The notes: a model not told the origin generated them from the sequence alone. Counted from the stretch's first letter, positions 8,309 to 17,336 are shown. The stretch is DNA of 30,869 bases from Bacteroidales bacterium (GCA_003518245.1 DOZA01000392.1:1-30869); one strand, 5' to 3'. Translations and numbers: made by a program.

Positions 8309-9190
8309 ATGGCAAAAAAACAAGCGTTGGGAAGAGGACTGGGAGCATTAATAAGCGATGCTGAAAGGGATCAACTGGAAGAAAAGGTTGAGGCTAACCT
8401 GGAAATAAGTATTGATGATATTGAGTTAAATCCTTTTCAGCCACGTACACGATTCGATGAGCAACTATTGCAGGAGCTGGCTTCATCAATCAATAAACTG
8501 GGTATTGTCCAACCACTCACAGTAAGAGAAACAAGCAAAAATAAATATCAGCTGATTGTAGGGGAGAGAAGATTGAAGGCTGCCCGTATAGCAGGCCTTA
8601 ATACAGTACCTGCATATATACGTACCGCCGATGATCAGGCAATGCTCGAACTGGCACTGGTTGAGAATATACAGAGGGAAGACCTTGATGCTATTGAAAT
8701 TGCCATTAGCTACCAGAGGCTTATAGAAGAATGTAACCTTACACAGGAAAAACTCAGCGAGAGGGTGGGAAAACAACGGTCTACTGTTGCTAATTACCTG
8801 CGCCTGCTCAAACTGCCTGCTGAAATACAGCTTGGAATAAAGAATAAACAGCTGACCATGGGGCATGCCCGTACACTGGTAAATATAGAGGATGAAAAGC
8901 AGAAGATAAAAGTATACTACAGGATAATAGATGATGGCTTATCCGTTAGAAAAACAGAAGAACTGGTGCGCAAGCTGCAGATGAACGGACTTAAAGATTC
9001 AGAGAAAAACCAGAAGAAAAAACAGCTTAACGAAGATTTTAAAGACCTTTCCGGACACCTCTCCGAAATATTCAAGTCTGAAGTACAGTTCAGAATCAAT
9101 GAAAAAGGGAAAGGTAAAATCGTAATACAGTTTGACGATACCGAACAAATGGAGAAGATTTTGGAGGTATTGGATAAACTTAACTCCTGA
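8309..9190 (+). CDS. parB: Chromosome partitioning protein ParB (Spo0J family)
   Basis: ParB is the parS-binding CTP-dependent clamp that loads onto DNA and stimulates ParA. After a short basic N-terminus (KKQALGRGLGALISD), the N-terminal domain shows NPFQPRTRFDE, LGIVQPLTVRE and the CTP/arginine patch GERRLKAARIAG at about residues 86-97. ENIQREDLDAIEIA follows, then the helix-turn-helix region LTQEKLSERVGKQRSTVANYLRLLKLP. The C-terminal part is the dimerisation domain. The protein is 293 residues, normal for chromosomal ParB. A promoter box and a 17-bp direct repeat follow its stop. Confidence 0.96.
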   Translation: MAKKQALGRGLGALISDAERDQLEEKVEANLEISIDDIELNPFQPRTRFDEQLLQELASSINKLGIVQPLTVRETSKNKYQLIVGERRLKAARIAGLNTVPAYIRTADDQAMLELALVENIQREDLDAIEIAISYQRLIEECNLTQEKLSERVGKQRSTVANYLRLLKLPAEIQLGIKNKQLTMGHARTLVNIEDEKQKIKVYYRIIDDGLSVRKTEELVRKLQMNGLKDSEKNQKKKQLNEDFKDLSGHLSEIFKSEVQFRINEKGKGKIVIQFDDTEQMEKILEVLDKLNS

Positions 9191-9196
9191 AAATTA

Positions 9197-9204
9197 TATC
9201 TTTG
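9197..9204 (+). promoter_or_regulatory. -7 box (TAnnTTTG) downstream of parB
   Basis: TATCTTTG matches the -7 consensus and lies just after the parB stop. A TTG at 9170-9172 could serve as the -33 element, though the 24-base spacing is a little long. It would give the DUF5683 and lytic transglycosylase genes their own promoter with a leader of about 120 bases. Confidence 0.45.
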
Positions 9205-9220
9205 CCTGTTGTCGTCATGT

Positions 9221-9253
9221 TGGTGTTGATCTCAAGCTGGTGTTGATCTCAAG
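9221..9253 (+). repeat. 17-bp tandem duplication in the leader of the DUF5683 gene
   Basis: The 16 bases TGGTGTTGATCTCAAG occur at 9221-9236 and again at 9238-9253, separated by one C, giving a period of 17. The duplication is exact. It lies between the putative promoter at 9197-9204 and the start codon at 9331, and has no reading frame of its own. Confidence 0.85.
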
Positions 9254-9330
9254 TTATATCCGTCGAAGAGAAAAAAAAGAGGGATCAATACTGAAAACGG
9301 TATTGAGGAGAGTGAGAGTAAAAGATATTG

Positions 9331-9981
9331 ATGTTGAAAACTATAAAATTGATTATATTACTTTTAATACTGGCAGTAAGTGCCAGTGCACAGGTAATTA
9401 CTGAATCAATAGATACAACATCTGCAGGCCAGGAGCAGGAATTGCTATTACCTGAATCCACCAGGGTATTATCTCCTGTAAAAGCAACAATGATGGCCGC
9501 AGCTTTGCCGGGATTGGGGCAGGTCTATAACAGGAAATACTGGAAAATACCTCTTGTGTATGCAGGATTTGGGGCCCTGGCATATAGTATTATTCTCAAT
9601 TCTCAAAATTTTGATGGTTATCTGTCTGCTTACCAGGATATAACTGATGATGTACCTGAAACCGTAAGTTATGAAAAATATACTCCCTCATTTGATTCGG
9701 GTGAGATAGACCCGGCACTGGGAGCAGATAATTATAATCCTCAAACACATAGCTGGGTAAAAGATCAGATGTTAAATGCTATATCATATTACAGGAGATA
9801 TCGCGATTTATCATATATTGGTGTCGGATTATGGTACATTCTGTCAATACTGGATGCAAATGTTGATGCCTTAATGTCAGATTATGATATTAGCCCCGAA
9901 CTGAGCCTTAGTATTGAGACGATACCTATTAAAACTATTAATGGCCCTACCATGGGTATAGGAGTAAGAATAACATTTTAA
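9331..9981 (+). CDS. DUF5683 domain membrane protein
   Basis: This is a protein of unknown function that in many Bacteroidota sits between parB and a lytic transglycosylase gene. It has a Sec signal peptide (MLKTIKLIILLLILAVSASA, cleavage before QVI). A conserved stretch follows: PVKATMMAAALPGLGQVYNRKYWKIPLVYAGFG, including a hydrophobic segment. A second membrane segment (YIGVGLWYILSILDANVDALM) lies near the C-terminus. The start was taken as the ATG at 9331; a TTG at 9328 is in frame but gives no better N-terminus. The gene ends 10 bases before the lytic transglycosylase gene. The constant neighbourhood hints at a role in envelope growth, but no activity can be named. Confidence 0.85.
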   Translation: MLKTIKLIILLLILAVSASAQVITESIDTTSAGQEQELLLPESTRVLSPVKATMMAAALPGLGQVYNRKYWKIPLVYAGFGALAYSIILNSQNFDGYLSAYQDITDDVPETVSYEKYTPSFDSGEIDPALGADNYNPQTHSWVKDQMLNAISYYRRYRDLSYIGVGLWYILSILDANVDALMSDYDISPELSLSIETIPIKTINGPTMGIGVRITF

Positions 9982-9991
9982 TGACTGTACT

Positions 9992-11512
9992 ATGAAAAGA
10001 ATTATTATACTGTTAACAGGATTGATGCTATTTAACTTTTCAGCCCTGGCGGTGAATGATACTATTATTGCTAAAACAGACATTGAATTTATAGAAAGAC
10101 AATTAGACAGTTTAACACATATATGGTTCCTGAGAAAGATGGCACCGGATACAAACAGCCAGGAAGGTATTACTGAGCCAGTGATTGAACTACCTGATTC
10201 TATCTACAGGGTAAGGCTGCACAATATTCATTCAGTGGTTAATCTCCCTTATAATAAAGTAGTACGGAACTTTATAAATGTTTACATAGTTAAGAAGAGG
10301 GAAAAATTCGAGATTATGCTCGGAATGAAAGACTTCTATTTCCCCATTATTGAAGATATTTTTGATTACTATGGTTTACCGGCAGAGTTGAAGTATATGG
10401 CTGTTATTGAATCAGCACTTAATCCGAATGCTGTTTCAAGGATGGGAGCCACCGGCTTATGGCAATTTATGTATAGTACAGGCAGGGCTTACGGTCTTAC
10501 CATTAACTCGGTGGTTGATGAAAGAAGAGATCCCGTTAAATCAACTCACGCAGCTGCCAGGTACCTTAAAGACCTGTATGAAATATATCATGACTGGGGA
10601 CTTGTTATTGCTGCATATAACTGTGGCCCCGGAAATGTTAACAAGGCAATAAGAAGATCAGGTAACAGGAAGGACTACTGGGAGATTTATTATCGCCTCC
10701 CCAGGGAAACAAGGGGATATCTGCCGGGATATATTGCAGCAACATACGCCATGAATTATCACAAGGAACATAATATAAGGAAGATGCCTGTGAATTTTAG
10801 TATCGCTACTGATACTATTATGGTTACGAAGGATATCCATTTTGAACAATTGTCTAAAGTGATGAATATTCCCCTTGCCGAGATAAAAGCTCTGAATCCT
10901 CAGTACCGTAGGCTTATTGTACCGGGTAAGAGCAAACCTATGTCAATAACCCTACCTATTAAATACCTTGGCGACTTCATATCAATGCAGGATTCAGTAG
11001 CTTCCTACCGGACTGAACACTATTTCAATTCTAAGCTAAAAGATGCCAGCCCTACACGATCGAAATACATACCACCAAGTATTAAGGGAAAGACAAAAAT
11101 TATATATTCCGTGAAAGAAGGTGATAATCTCGGGTATATAGCCAGCTGGTATAATGTAGGAGTCTCTGATCTTAGATACTGGAATAATATTTACCGCAAC
11201 CTTATCCGTATAAACCAGAAACTTGCAGTATATGTTAAACCTTCTGAAAAAAAATACTATTCGGTGGTTGATGATCTGAGCTTCGCTCAAAAGCAGGCAA
11301 GAATAGGAAAGCCTGTAGTTCAAAACACCATGGTTGAAGAAACTACCAAACCTGGGTTTGTTTATCATACAGTAAGATATGGGGATACAGTCTGGGATAT
11401 AGCTAAGGAATATTCAGGAGTGAGTGCTACGGATATTCTTAATCTGAATGGGCTGGATCGCTCAGGTAGAATACGGATAGGGCAAAAATTAAAAATTAAG
11501 AAAAGCAGCTAG
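9992..11512 (+). CDS. LysM-containing membrane-bound lytic transglycosylase (MltD-like)
   Basis: The enzyme cleaves peptidoglycan glycan strands to give 1,6-anhydroMurNAc ends. The N-terminal signal peptide (residues 1-20, cleaved after SALA) sends it to the periplasm. The SLT catalytic domain (about 125-270) has the family-1 motif AVIESALNPNAVSRMGATGLWQFM written in parts here as AVIESALNP (catalytic Glu140) and GATGLWQFM, plus ARYLKDLY and AYNCGPGNV. Two LysM glycan-binding domains close the protein: about 371-414 (YSVKEGDNLGYIA) and about 457-503 (YHTVRYGDTVWDIA). The first LysM is divergent. The gene is 32 bases upstream of the SGNH-MBOAT gene. Glycan O-acetylation on MurNAc C6 is known to block this reaction, which makes that neighbour relevant. 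Confidence 0.92.
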   Translation: MKRIIILLTGLMLFNFSALAVNDTIIAKTDIEFIERQLDSLTHIWFLRKMAPDTNSQEGITEPVIELPDSIYRVRLHNIHSVVNLPYNKVVRNFINVYIVKKREKFEIMLGMKDFYFPIIEDIFDYYGLPAELKYMAVIESALNPNAVSRMGATGLWQFMYSTGRAYGLTINSVVDERRDPVKSTHAAARYLKDLYEIYHDWGLVIAAYNCGPGNVNKAIRRSGNRKDYWEIYYRLPRETRGYLPGYIAATYAMNYHKEHNIRKMPVNFSIATDTIMVTKDIHFEQLSKVMNIPLAEIKALNPQYRRLIVPGKSKPMSITLPIKYLGDFISMQDSVASYRTEHYFNSKLKDASPTRSKYIPPSIKGKTKIIYSVKEGDNLGYIASWYNVGVSDLRYWNNIYRNLIRINQKLAVYVKPSEKKYYSVVDDLSFAQKQARIGKPVVQNTMVEETTKPGFVYHTVRYGDTVWDIAKEYSGVSATDILNLNGLDRSGRIRIGQKLKIKKSS

Positions 11513-11544
11513 TATAATTTGCCTGAGCTAATAATTGCCTGATT

Positions 11545-14541
11545 ATGCGTCCTTACAAGACCTTCCTTATTTTCCTGGTCTTACTGCTGCTCCTTTACGG
11601 ACCCGCTTTATTTTTGAGTAACCCGCTAAGGATTGCACCGGGCATGTCTATCAGGTGGCCTGATATAAGGTCAGAATATTTTTTTGATGATCAGCCTGAT
11701 GTTAATCTTGCAGAAATAGTAGAGGAAGCAGGTACAGAAATAAAAACTGAAGAATATACCGATGATACATATAAAATCTCAGAAAAGGAAAGCTACCTGT
11801 TTGATTTTTCAGAATCAGCTGTTCTGTCCGGCTTATTAGAGGAGAAGATAAATAGAGATAGCGGCCAGGTAAGAATAATGTATTATGGTGATTCACAACT
11901 TGAGGGCGACCGTATAACAAGGCAGCTAAGGGAAGACCTGAGGAAGATTTTGCCGGGTAGTGGCCCCGGATTGCTGAGCATTAAACCTCTTATTAATTAT
12001 ACTAAAACTTCATATGTCAGATCGTCTGATAACTGGGAGAAATATGACTATCTGGACTACAGGGATGGCCTGATAAATCATAATGATCTTGGCCCCCTGA
12101 TGAGTATCAGCAGGTTTACCAGACCTGGTATGATAACCGGTGATGTTTCAAGAGCATGGTTCAGTGTTGAGCCTGCCAGAACTGCCGATTCATTATCTTC
12201 AAGATATGATAACTTCCGTCTTTTCTATGGCAGGCTGACCGATACAATGACTATCTCGGTTTATACAAATATGGGGCTTATCCGGAAAGATACCCTGTAC
12301 CCTGTTAATGAGGAAAATGAATATTCAGTACACCTGGGTTCATCTGTTTATCTGAAAGTAGAATTTGAGGGAAGAGTAAGCCCTGATTTTTATGGATTCA
12401 GTATTGAAAGCAGCAATGGTTGTGTAGTGGATAATATCCCAAACAGGGGAAGTGCCGGGATGGAATATACACTGGTTTCCAGAGATAATCTTTCCGGATT
12501 ATACAAAATGCTTAGACCGGATGTGGTGGTATTGCAATATGGACTTAATGTAGTTTTAAGTACAAGCCCGGGCTTTAAATATTATGAAGACGGCATATAT
12601 AATCAGCTTGTGAGGCTCAAGGATTTGATCCCTGATGCCATTATTATACTCATGGGCGTTACTGATATGGCACATATGGTTGATGATGAGATACAATCAT
12701 ATGAAACTATTCCTCTTATACGGGATGCACAAATGCAAGCGGCGCAGAGAGCAGGTGTGCTTTTCTGGGATTCATGGCTGGCTATGGGTGGAAGAAACTC
12801 AATAATAGAGTGGATGAATAAAATACCTCCCCTGGCGGCTGATGATTATACACATCTTACATATGAAGGAGGCGACAGCCTGGCTGGATTGTTCCTGGAG
12901 GATATTATAAAACAGCAACAGCCTGAAGCGAAAGATACAATTGAAATTAATATATATGAGCCTGTATTAAATAAGGACACCATAAATAACGATCATAGAA
13001 GGGGAAGAAAACTTCATGTTAACGGAGATAAAATAGTCCAGGATGTCATATCTTACGAACCAGGCAAACCACTTATTTTTACAGGAGTATCATTCTGGAT
13101 CTTTCTTTTTATTACACTACTGCTTTATAGTCTTATATTCAAAAAACCCTTGATCCGGAATTCCTATCTTTTCCTGTTCAGCCTGTTTTTCTATTATAAG
13201 TCTGGGGGGGTCTTCTTTTTCCTCCTGATAATATCAACCCTCACTGATTATGTTGCAGGACTTGTTATCTATTCAGCCAGGAGAAAACTGGTGAGGAAGC
13301 TTTTTGTACTTTCCAGCCTGCTGGTAAATCTTGGTATGTTATCGTATTTTAAGTATACAGCTTTTTTTACCGGTATAGTAAATGATATTTTCAATACCAA
13401 CCTGCCTGTAATAGACTGGATAGCTGCAATCTCCAACTTCTACCTGGGATCCGGGTTCAACATTGAAATGATCGTGCTTCCTGTTGGTATTTCATTTTTC
13501 ACTTTCCAGACTATAAGTTATACACTGGATGTATACAGGGGCAAAACAAAGCCTGTAAGGAATATCCTTGATTTCGGCTTTTATGTATCATTCTTCCCTC
13601 AACTGGTTGCAGGTCCTATAGTAAGGGCATCCGAGTTTATACCCCAGCTATATACCCCTTTCATTTTATCTAAAAGAGAATGGGGCCATGCCCTGTTCCT
13701 GGTGGTGAGAGGATTAATAAAAAAAATTATTATATCAGATTTTATCTCAGTGAATTTTGTTGACAGGGTATTTGATACACCATTGCTATACTCTGGTTTG
13801 GAAAACTTAATGGCTGTTTATGGTTATGGTCTTCAAATATATTGTGATTTTTCAGGATATACAGATATAGCTATAGGTGTTGCTCTTATGCTGGGATACA
13901 GATTGCCTGTAAACTTTAATTCACCTTATAAGGCATACAATATTACTGATTTCTGGAGAAGATGGCATATTTCCCTCTCCCGCTGGCTAAGGGACTATTT
14001 GTATATCTCAATGGGAGGTAACAGAAAGGGGCGTTTAAGAACATATGTTAACATTATGATAACCATGTTGCTTGGAGGCTTATGGCATGGCGCAGCATGG
14101 CGATTCGTCATATGGGGAGGCATACATGGACTTGGCCTGGTTATAAATAAGTTGTGGATAAAATTATTCCCCCGAAAGAATAAACCAGGCAGGATAAAAC
14201 GCTTGATCTCGGTTCTTATTACTTTTAATTTTGTCAGCTTTCTGTGGATCTTTTTCAGGGCGGCAGATATAGATCATGTCCATCTTATGATGAGGCAGAT
14301 ATTTACAGATTTCAACCCGGGTAATTTACTGGCTGTGTTCACTGCTTACAGTCAGACAATAATAATTATAGTATGTGGATATATACTTCACTTCCTGCCT
14401 GTTAAGGTTAAGGAATCGTACAGGGGATTATTTATCAGATTACCCATGATAGTAAAAATATTACTGGTATACCTTTTTGCACTTATCTTTTACAATGTAC
14501 AATCAGCAGATATACAGCCGTTTATTTATTTCAGGTTCTAA
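11545..14541 (+). CDS. Fusion of periplasmic SGNH hydrolase and MBOAT O-acyltransferase
   Basis: The 998-residue protein has an N-terminal membrane anchor (residues 5-25), then an SGNH/GDSL esterase-like domain (about 95-455). All key residues are visible: GDSQ with Ser117 (block I), GLN with Asn335 (block III) and DYTH with Asp434 and His437 (block V). From about residue 511 it becomes an AlgI-like MBOAT acyltransferase with some ten membrane segments; PVGISFFTFQTISYTLDVYRG was split here as PVGISFFTFQTISYTLD, then FFPQLVAGPI, DFWRRWHISLSRWLRDY (His808) and GGLWHGAAW (His848, the invariant His). MBOAT proteins move acyl groups across the membrane and SGNH partners such as PatB transfer them to sugars; here both are one chain. 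The likely role is O-acylation of peptidoglycan or an exported polysaccharide, an inference from domains and the neighbouring lytic transglycosylase. A G7 tract lies at 13204-13210. Confidence 0.9.
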   Translation: MRPYKTFLIFLVLLLLLYGPALFLSNPLRIAPGMSIRWPDIRSEYFFDDQPDVNLAEIVEEAGTEIKTEEYTDDTYKISEKESYLFDFSESAVLSGLLEEKINRDSGQVRIMYYGDSQLEGDRITRQLREDLRKILPGSGPGLLSIKPLINYTKTSYVRSSDNWEKYDYLDYRDGLINHNDLGPLMSISRFTRPGMITGDVSRAWFSVEPARTADSLSSRYDNFRLFYGRLTDTMTISVYTNMGLIRKDTLYPVNEENEYSVHLGSSVYLKVEFEGRVSPDFYGFSIESSNGCVVDNIPNRGSAGMEYTLVSRDNLSGLYKMLRPDVVVLQYGLNVVLSTSPGFKYYEDGIYNQLVRLKDLIPDAIIILMGVTDMAHMVDDEIQSYETIPLIRDAQMQAAQRAGVLFWDSWLAMGGRNSIIEWMNKIPPLAADDYTHLTYEGGDSLAGLFLEDIIKQQQPEAKDTIEINIYEPVLNKDTINNDHRRGRKLHVNGDKIVQDVISYEPGKPLIFTGVSFWIFLFITLLLYSLIFKKPLIRNSYLFLFSLFFYYKSGGVFFFLLIISTLTDYVAGLVIYSARRKLVRKLFVLSSLLVNLGMLSYFKYTAFFTGIVNDIFNTNLPVIDWIAAISNFYLGSGFNIEMIVLPVGISFFTFQTISYTLDVYRGKTKPVRNILDFGFYVSFFPQLVAGPIVRASEFIPQLYTPFILSKREWGHALFLVVRGLIKKIIISDFISVNFVDRVFDTPLLYSGLENLMAVYGYGLQIYCDFSGYTDIAIGVALMLGYRLPVNFNSPYKAYNITDFWRRWHISLSRWLRDYLYISMGGNRKGRLRTYVNIMITMLLGGLWHGAAWRFVIWGGIHGLGLVINKLWIKLFPRKNKPGRIKRLISVLITFNFVSFLWIFFRAADIDHVHLMMRQIFTDFNPGNLLAVFTAYSQTIIIIVCGYILHFLPVKVKESYRGLFIRLPMIVKILLVYLFALIFYNVQSADIQPFIYFRF

Positions 14542-14605
14542 TAATTATGACCTTAAGGTTTAATCACTTTGAATTACGACATTCGAATTTAGTCTTCACT
14601 GACCC

Positions 14606-14617
14606 GGAACGCGAAAC
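14606..14617. repeat. 12-bp element, inverted copy of 17415-17426
   Basis: GGAACGCGAAAC here is the exact reverse complement of GTTTCGCGTTCC at 17415-17426. The two copies bracket the aspA-hydF pair. The second copy is part of a degenerate heptamer array, so this may be a small remnant of the same repeat type. It lies in the 99-bp gap between the convergent MBOAT and hydF genes, where I see no hairpin with a T-run. Confidence 0.6.
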
Positions 14618-14640
14618 AAGTAATCTCTCATAACTCATCT

Positions 14641-15870
14641 CTATAGATACTCTGTTCCATCGGTAGGTTCTCCCAGGAAAGGTGCAATCGCCCTGCTGTA
14701 GATACCCTGCACCCAGGCAATGGCCATACCGTAGTTTGTTACGGGTATACCTGCCTCTATTACAGGCCTGAGCCTGTTGTGTAACTGTTTACGGGTAATC
14801 ATACATCCTCCGCATTGAATAACAAGGGCATAATCAGATATCTGACGGGGAATGCTATCCAGTCCGGCAACAATATCAAAATGTATTTTTTTTCCTGTAT
14901 AATTGTTTATCCACCTGGCGATCTTAACTCTTCCAATATCATCACAGGAGACATGATGGGTACATGATTCAAGCATCAGTACACGGTCACCGTCCTGTAG
15001 ATCTGATATTTTAGGGGTTCCTTTCAGGTAATTTTCAAAATCTCCCTTCATGCGTGCAAGTGCTATACTGAAACTGGTAAGAGGTATATCCGCGGGTACT
15101 GAAGCATCGGCCTTAACGAAGACCTGTGAATCGGTTATTGCAAGCGCAGGTTTTATAGCAGTTGTTTGAAGGAAGGTATCAATCTCCCTTTCCTTCAATA
15201 CTATAGCTATAGCATCATTATCGAGTATATCCCTTATGGCCTGCACCTGCGGTAAAATAATTCTTCCTTCAGGGGCTTCAACATCAATAGGAGTAATCAT
15301 GAGTACTATATCCCCATGTTTTATTATGTCTCCCAGCATTGTCTGCGTTTTCAGGGCATGCTCTGGTATTTTGAGCTTTATAAATTTTATCAGATCCTCG
15401 TAGTTTTCTTTTGTTAATGCTGAAAAACTTATGATTTCTTCCCCGGTAATAGAGTTAACTTTTTTAATAAAGCTTACCGATGGTTCTAAAAGGTCTGATT
15501 TTGTTTGCACAATAATATAAGGAGTATCAGTATCCCTGAACCGGTTTATTAACATATCCTCATAATCTCCCCAGTTATTATTGTTAAGTACTAGTATTCC
15601 CAGGTCAATTATGTCCAGTGTTTTAAGTGATTTTTCAACGCGTTTATTACCAAGATCACCTGTATCATCAATACCAGCAGTATCGATAAGTATTACAGGT
15701 CCGAAGCCGGTTATTTCGAATGATTTCTTTACGGGATCGGTGGTAGTACCTGCATGTTCTGATACTATTGCTATATCCTGCCCGGCAAGAGCATTGATCA
15801 GGCTGCTTTTGCCGTTATTTCTTCTTCCGAATATGCCTATATGTGGCGTGTTTTCGCGACCTTTCTTCAT
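14641..15870 (-). CDS. hydF: [FeFe]-hydrogenase H-cluster maturation GTPase HydF
   Basis: HydF is the scaffold on which the diiron subcluster of [FeFe]-hydrogenase is assembled with HydE and HydG before transfer to HydA. The N-terminal GTPase domain has the P-loop GRRNNGKSS (residues 15-23), TTTDPVKKS, DTAGIDDTGD (about 63) and QTKSD. The C-terminal cluster-binding domain has C303-T-H305 and C353-G-G-C356. The residue before C353 is Gln352, where the usual motif is HCxxC, so one possible cluster ligand is altered. Length (409) is normal. It starts 14 bases after the aspartase-like gene and is presumably co-transcribed with it. No hydrogenase, hydE or hydG lies in this window. Confidence 0.93.
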   Translation of the reverse strand: MKKGRENTPHIGIFGRRNNGKSSLINALAGQDIAIVSEHAGTTTDPVKKSFEITGFGPVILIDTAGIDDTGDLGNKRVEKSLKTLDIIDLGILVLNNNNWGDYEDMLINRFRDTDTPYIIVQTKSDLLEPSVSFIKKVNSITGEEIISFSALTKENYEDLIKFIKLKIPEHALKTQTMLGDIIKHGDIVLMITPIDVEAPEGRIILPQVQAIRDILDNDAIAIVLKEREIDTFLQTTAIKPALAITDSQVFVKADASVPADIPLTSFSIALARMKGDFENYLKGTPKISDLQDGDRVLMLESCTHHVSCDDIGRVKIARWINNYTGKKIHFDIVAGLDSIPRQISDYALVIQCGGCMITRKQLHNRLRPVIEAGIPVTNYGMAIAWVQGIYSRAIAPFLGEPTDGTEYL

Positions 15871-15884
15871 AAAGACGAAAAAAA

Positions 15885-17336
15885 TTAATCACTTTTATTC
15901 ATTATATCATCAATTGAAAATCCCATCTTGAGAAGGTTACCTGGTTTCAGTATATCTTCAAGTCTTTTCTTATTCATATATCCTGTGTGCTCGCAGGTCT
16001 TAAAGATATCAGACTTATTCTCTTTCATATATAATGCTATCTCAGATGCTTTGTTATATCCTATATCAGGTATTAAAGCGGTGCTTATCACAGGGCTTTT
16101 TATCAGAGTCTCATAAGCAGTTTTCCTATTAACCTTCAAATCTTTAATAAGGTTCATTGCCATACTAATATTTGCGTTTATCAGTATTTTCAGGCTTTCA
16201 ATCACACTATGACCTATAAGTGGCAGGTAAGCATTGAGATCGAGGCATCCCTGTCCGCAAAGGTTACTTATGATCATATCATTAGAATAGATCTTATGCG
16301 CTGAGCTGATAATAAACTCCGGGATAACAGGATTTACTTTACCGGGCATCAATGAGCTACCCCTCTGGCGTTCCTGGATGCTTACCATGTCTGCTTTACT
16401 TATATCAGCAGCCAGGAGTCTAATATCTGAAGCTATCTTCTCAAGGTTAACGGCATGAGCTTTCAGAGTGGAATGGATCTCAACCCATTTATCAAGATTT
16501 GATGTTGCATCATTAAGGTTTTCACTGCGTGTGAGGGGTAATGAAGTAAGATGTCGCAGTTCGGGTACAACTTCCATAATAAAGAAACGTGGTATAGCCA
16601 GTCCGGTACCTGTGGCTCCGCCACCAAGATTTACAACCTTGATCCTTTCCTTGCATTTGGACACTCTCCACCAGTCGCGCGAAAGTGCATCATTATATGC
16701 ACTGAAGAGCTTGCCGAAGGACGATGGGACAGCTTCCTGCATTTGAGTGTACCCGGGCCTAAGGTAATCACGGTAAGCAGTTTCCATCTCTTCAATAAAC
16801 TTCCTTAACAGGTTTATTGATTCTTCCAGCTCACCCATTAATTTCATGGAAGCAACTGTAAGAGCCGTGGGAATTACATCATTGGTTGACTGATATACAT
16901 TAGCATGTTCTATGGGATCAATAAACGAATAGTCACCGGCATGGTCCCCAATGTTTATCAAAGCTGCATTGGTGATAATCTCGTTAATATTCATATTTAT
17001 ACTTGTTCCTGCGCCACCCTGCATTGCAGGAATGATAAAATGACTATAATATAGCCCATCCGATACTTCAACAGCGGCATTTTCAAGAGCATCGATTATT
17101 TCAGGTGAGATAATCTTTAGGGGAATATTACCGGCATATTTTTTTTTGGTTGCTTCAGAAAATTTCCTGTACACCTTGTAACAGGCCTGCTTTACCTGTC
17201 CTGTTGCTCTGTACCACTCCTTTTGAAAAGGTATATCACCGGGGAAATTTTCTTTAGCTCTGATGGAGTTTATTCCATATAGCGCTTCTTCCGGTATCAT
17301 TACTTCACCAATATTATCAGATTCAATACGGTCCAT
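15885..17336 (-). CDS. aspA: Aspartate ammonia-lyase (aspartase/fumarase superfamily)
   Basis: Aspartase converts aspartate to fumarate and ammonia. The 483-residue protein has the superfamily motifs GAGTSINMNINEI (about 110), YQSTNDVIPTA (about 149), GYTQMQEAVPSS (about 196) and the flexible loop GSSLMPGKVNPV with the catalytic Ser at 327/328. TQ in GYTQMQEA, where fumarases have TH, supports aspartase over fumarase, but the region is divergent (GYTQ in place of GRTQ, GSSLM in place of GSSIM). It is upstream of hydF by 14 bases in the same direction. Such lyases are known next to hydrogenase maturation genes in other anaerobes; a link to ammonium supply for the H-cluster dithiomethylamine bridge is an inference. 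A well-formed promoter lies just upstream. Confidence 0.85.
   Translation of the reverse strand: MDRIESDNIGEVMIPEEALYGINSIRAKENFPGDIPFQKEWYRATGQVKQACYKVYRKFSEATKKKYAGNIPLKIISPEIIDALENAAVEVSDGLYYSHFIIPAMQGGAGTSINMNINEIITNAALINIGDHAGDYSFIDPIEHANVYQSTNDVIPTALTVASMKLMGELEESINLLRKFIEEMETAYRDYLRPGYTQMQEAVPSSFGKLFSAYNDALSRDWWRVSKCKERIKVVNLGGGATGTGLAIPRFFIMEVVPELRHLTSLPLTRSENLNDATSNLDKWVEIHSTLKAHAVNLEKIASDIRLLAADISKADMVSIQERQRGSSLMPGKVNPVIPEFIISSAHKIYSNDMIISNLCGQGCLDLNAYLPLIGHSVIESLKILINANISMAMNLIKDLKVNRKTAYETLIKSPVISTALIPDIGYNKASEIALYMKENKSDIFKTCEHTGYMNKKRLEDILKPGNLLKMGFSIDDIMNKSD

Noticed and set aside
14542..14640. Terminator between the convergent MBOAT and hydF genes
   Set aside because: No stable hairpin followed by a T-run was found.
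16468..16808. Rightward frames opposite aspA
   Set aside because: Shadow frames; aspA motifs are complete on the minus strand.
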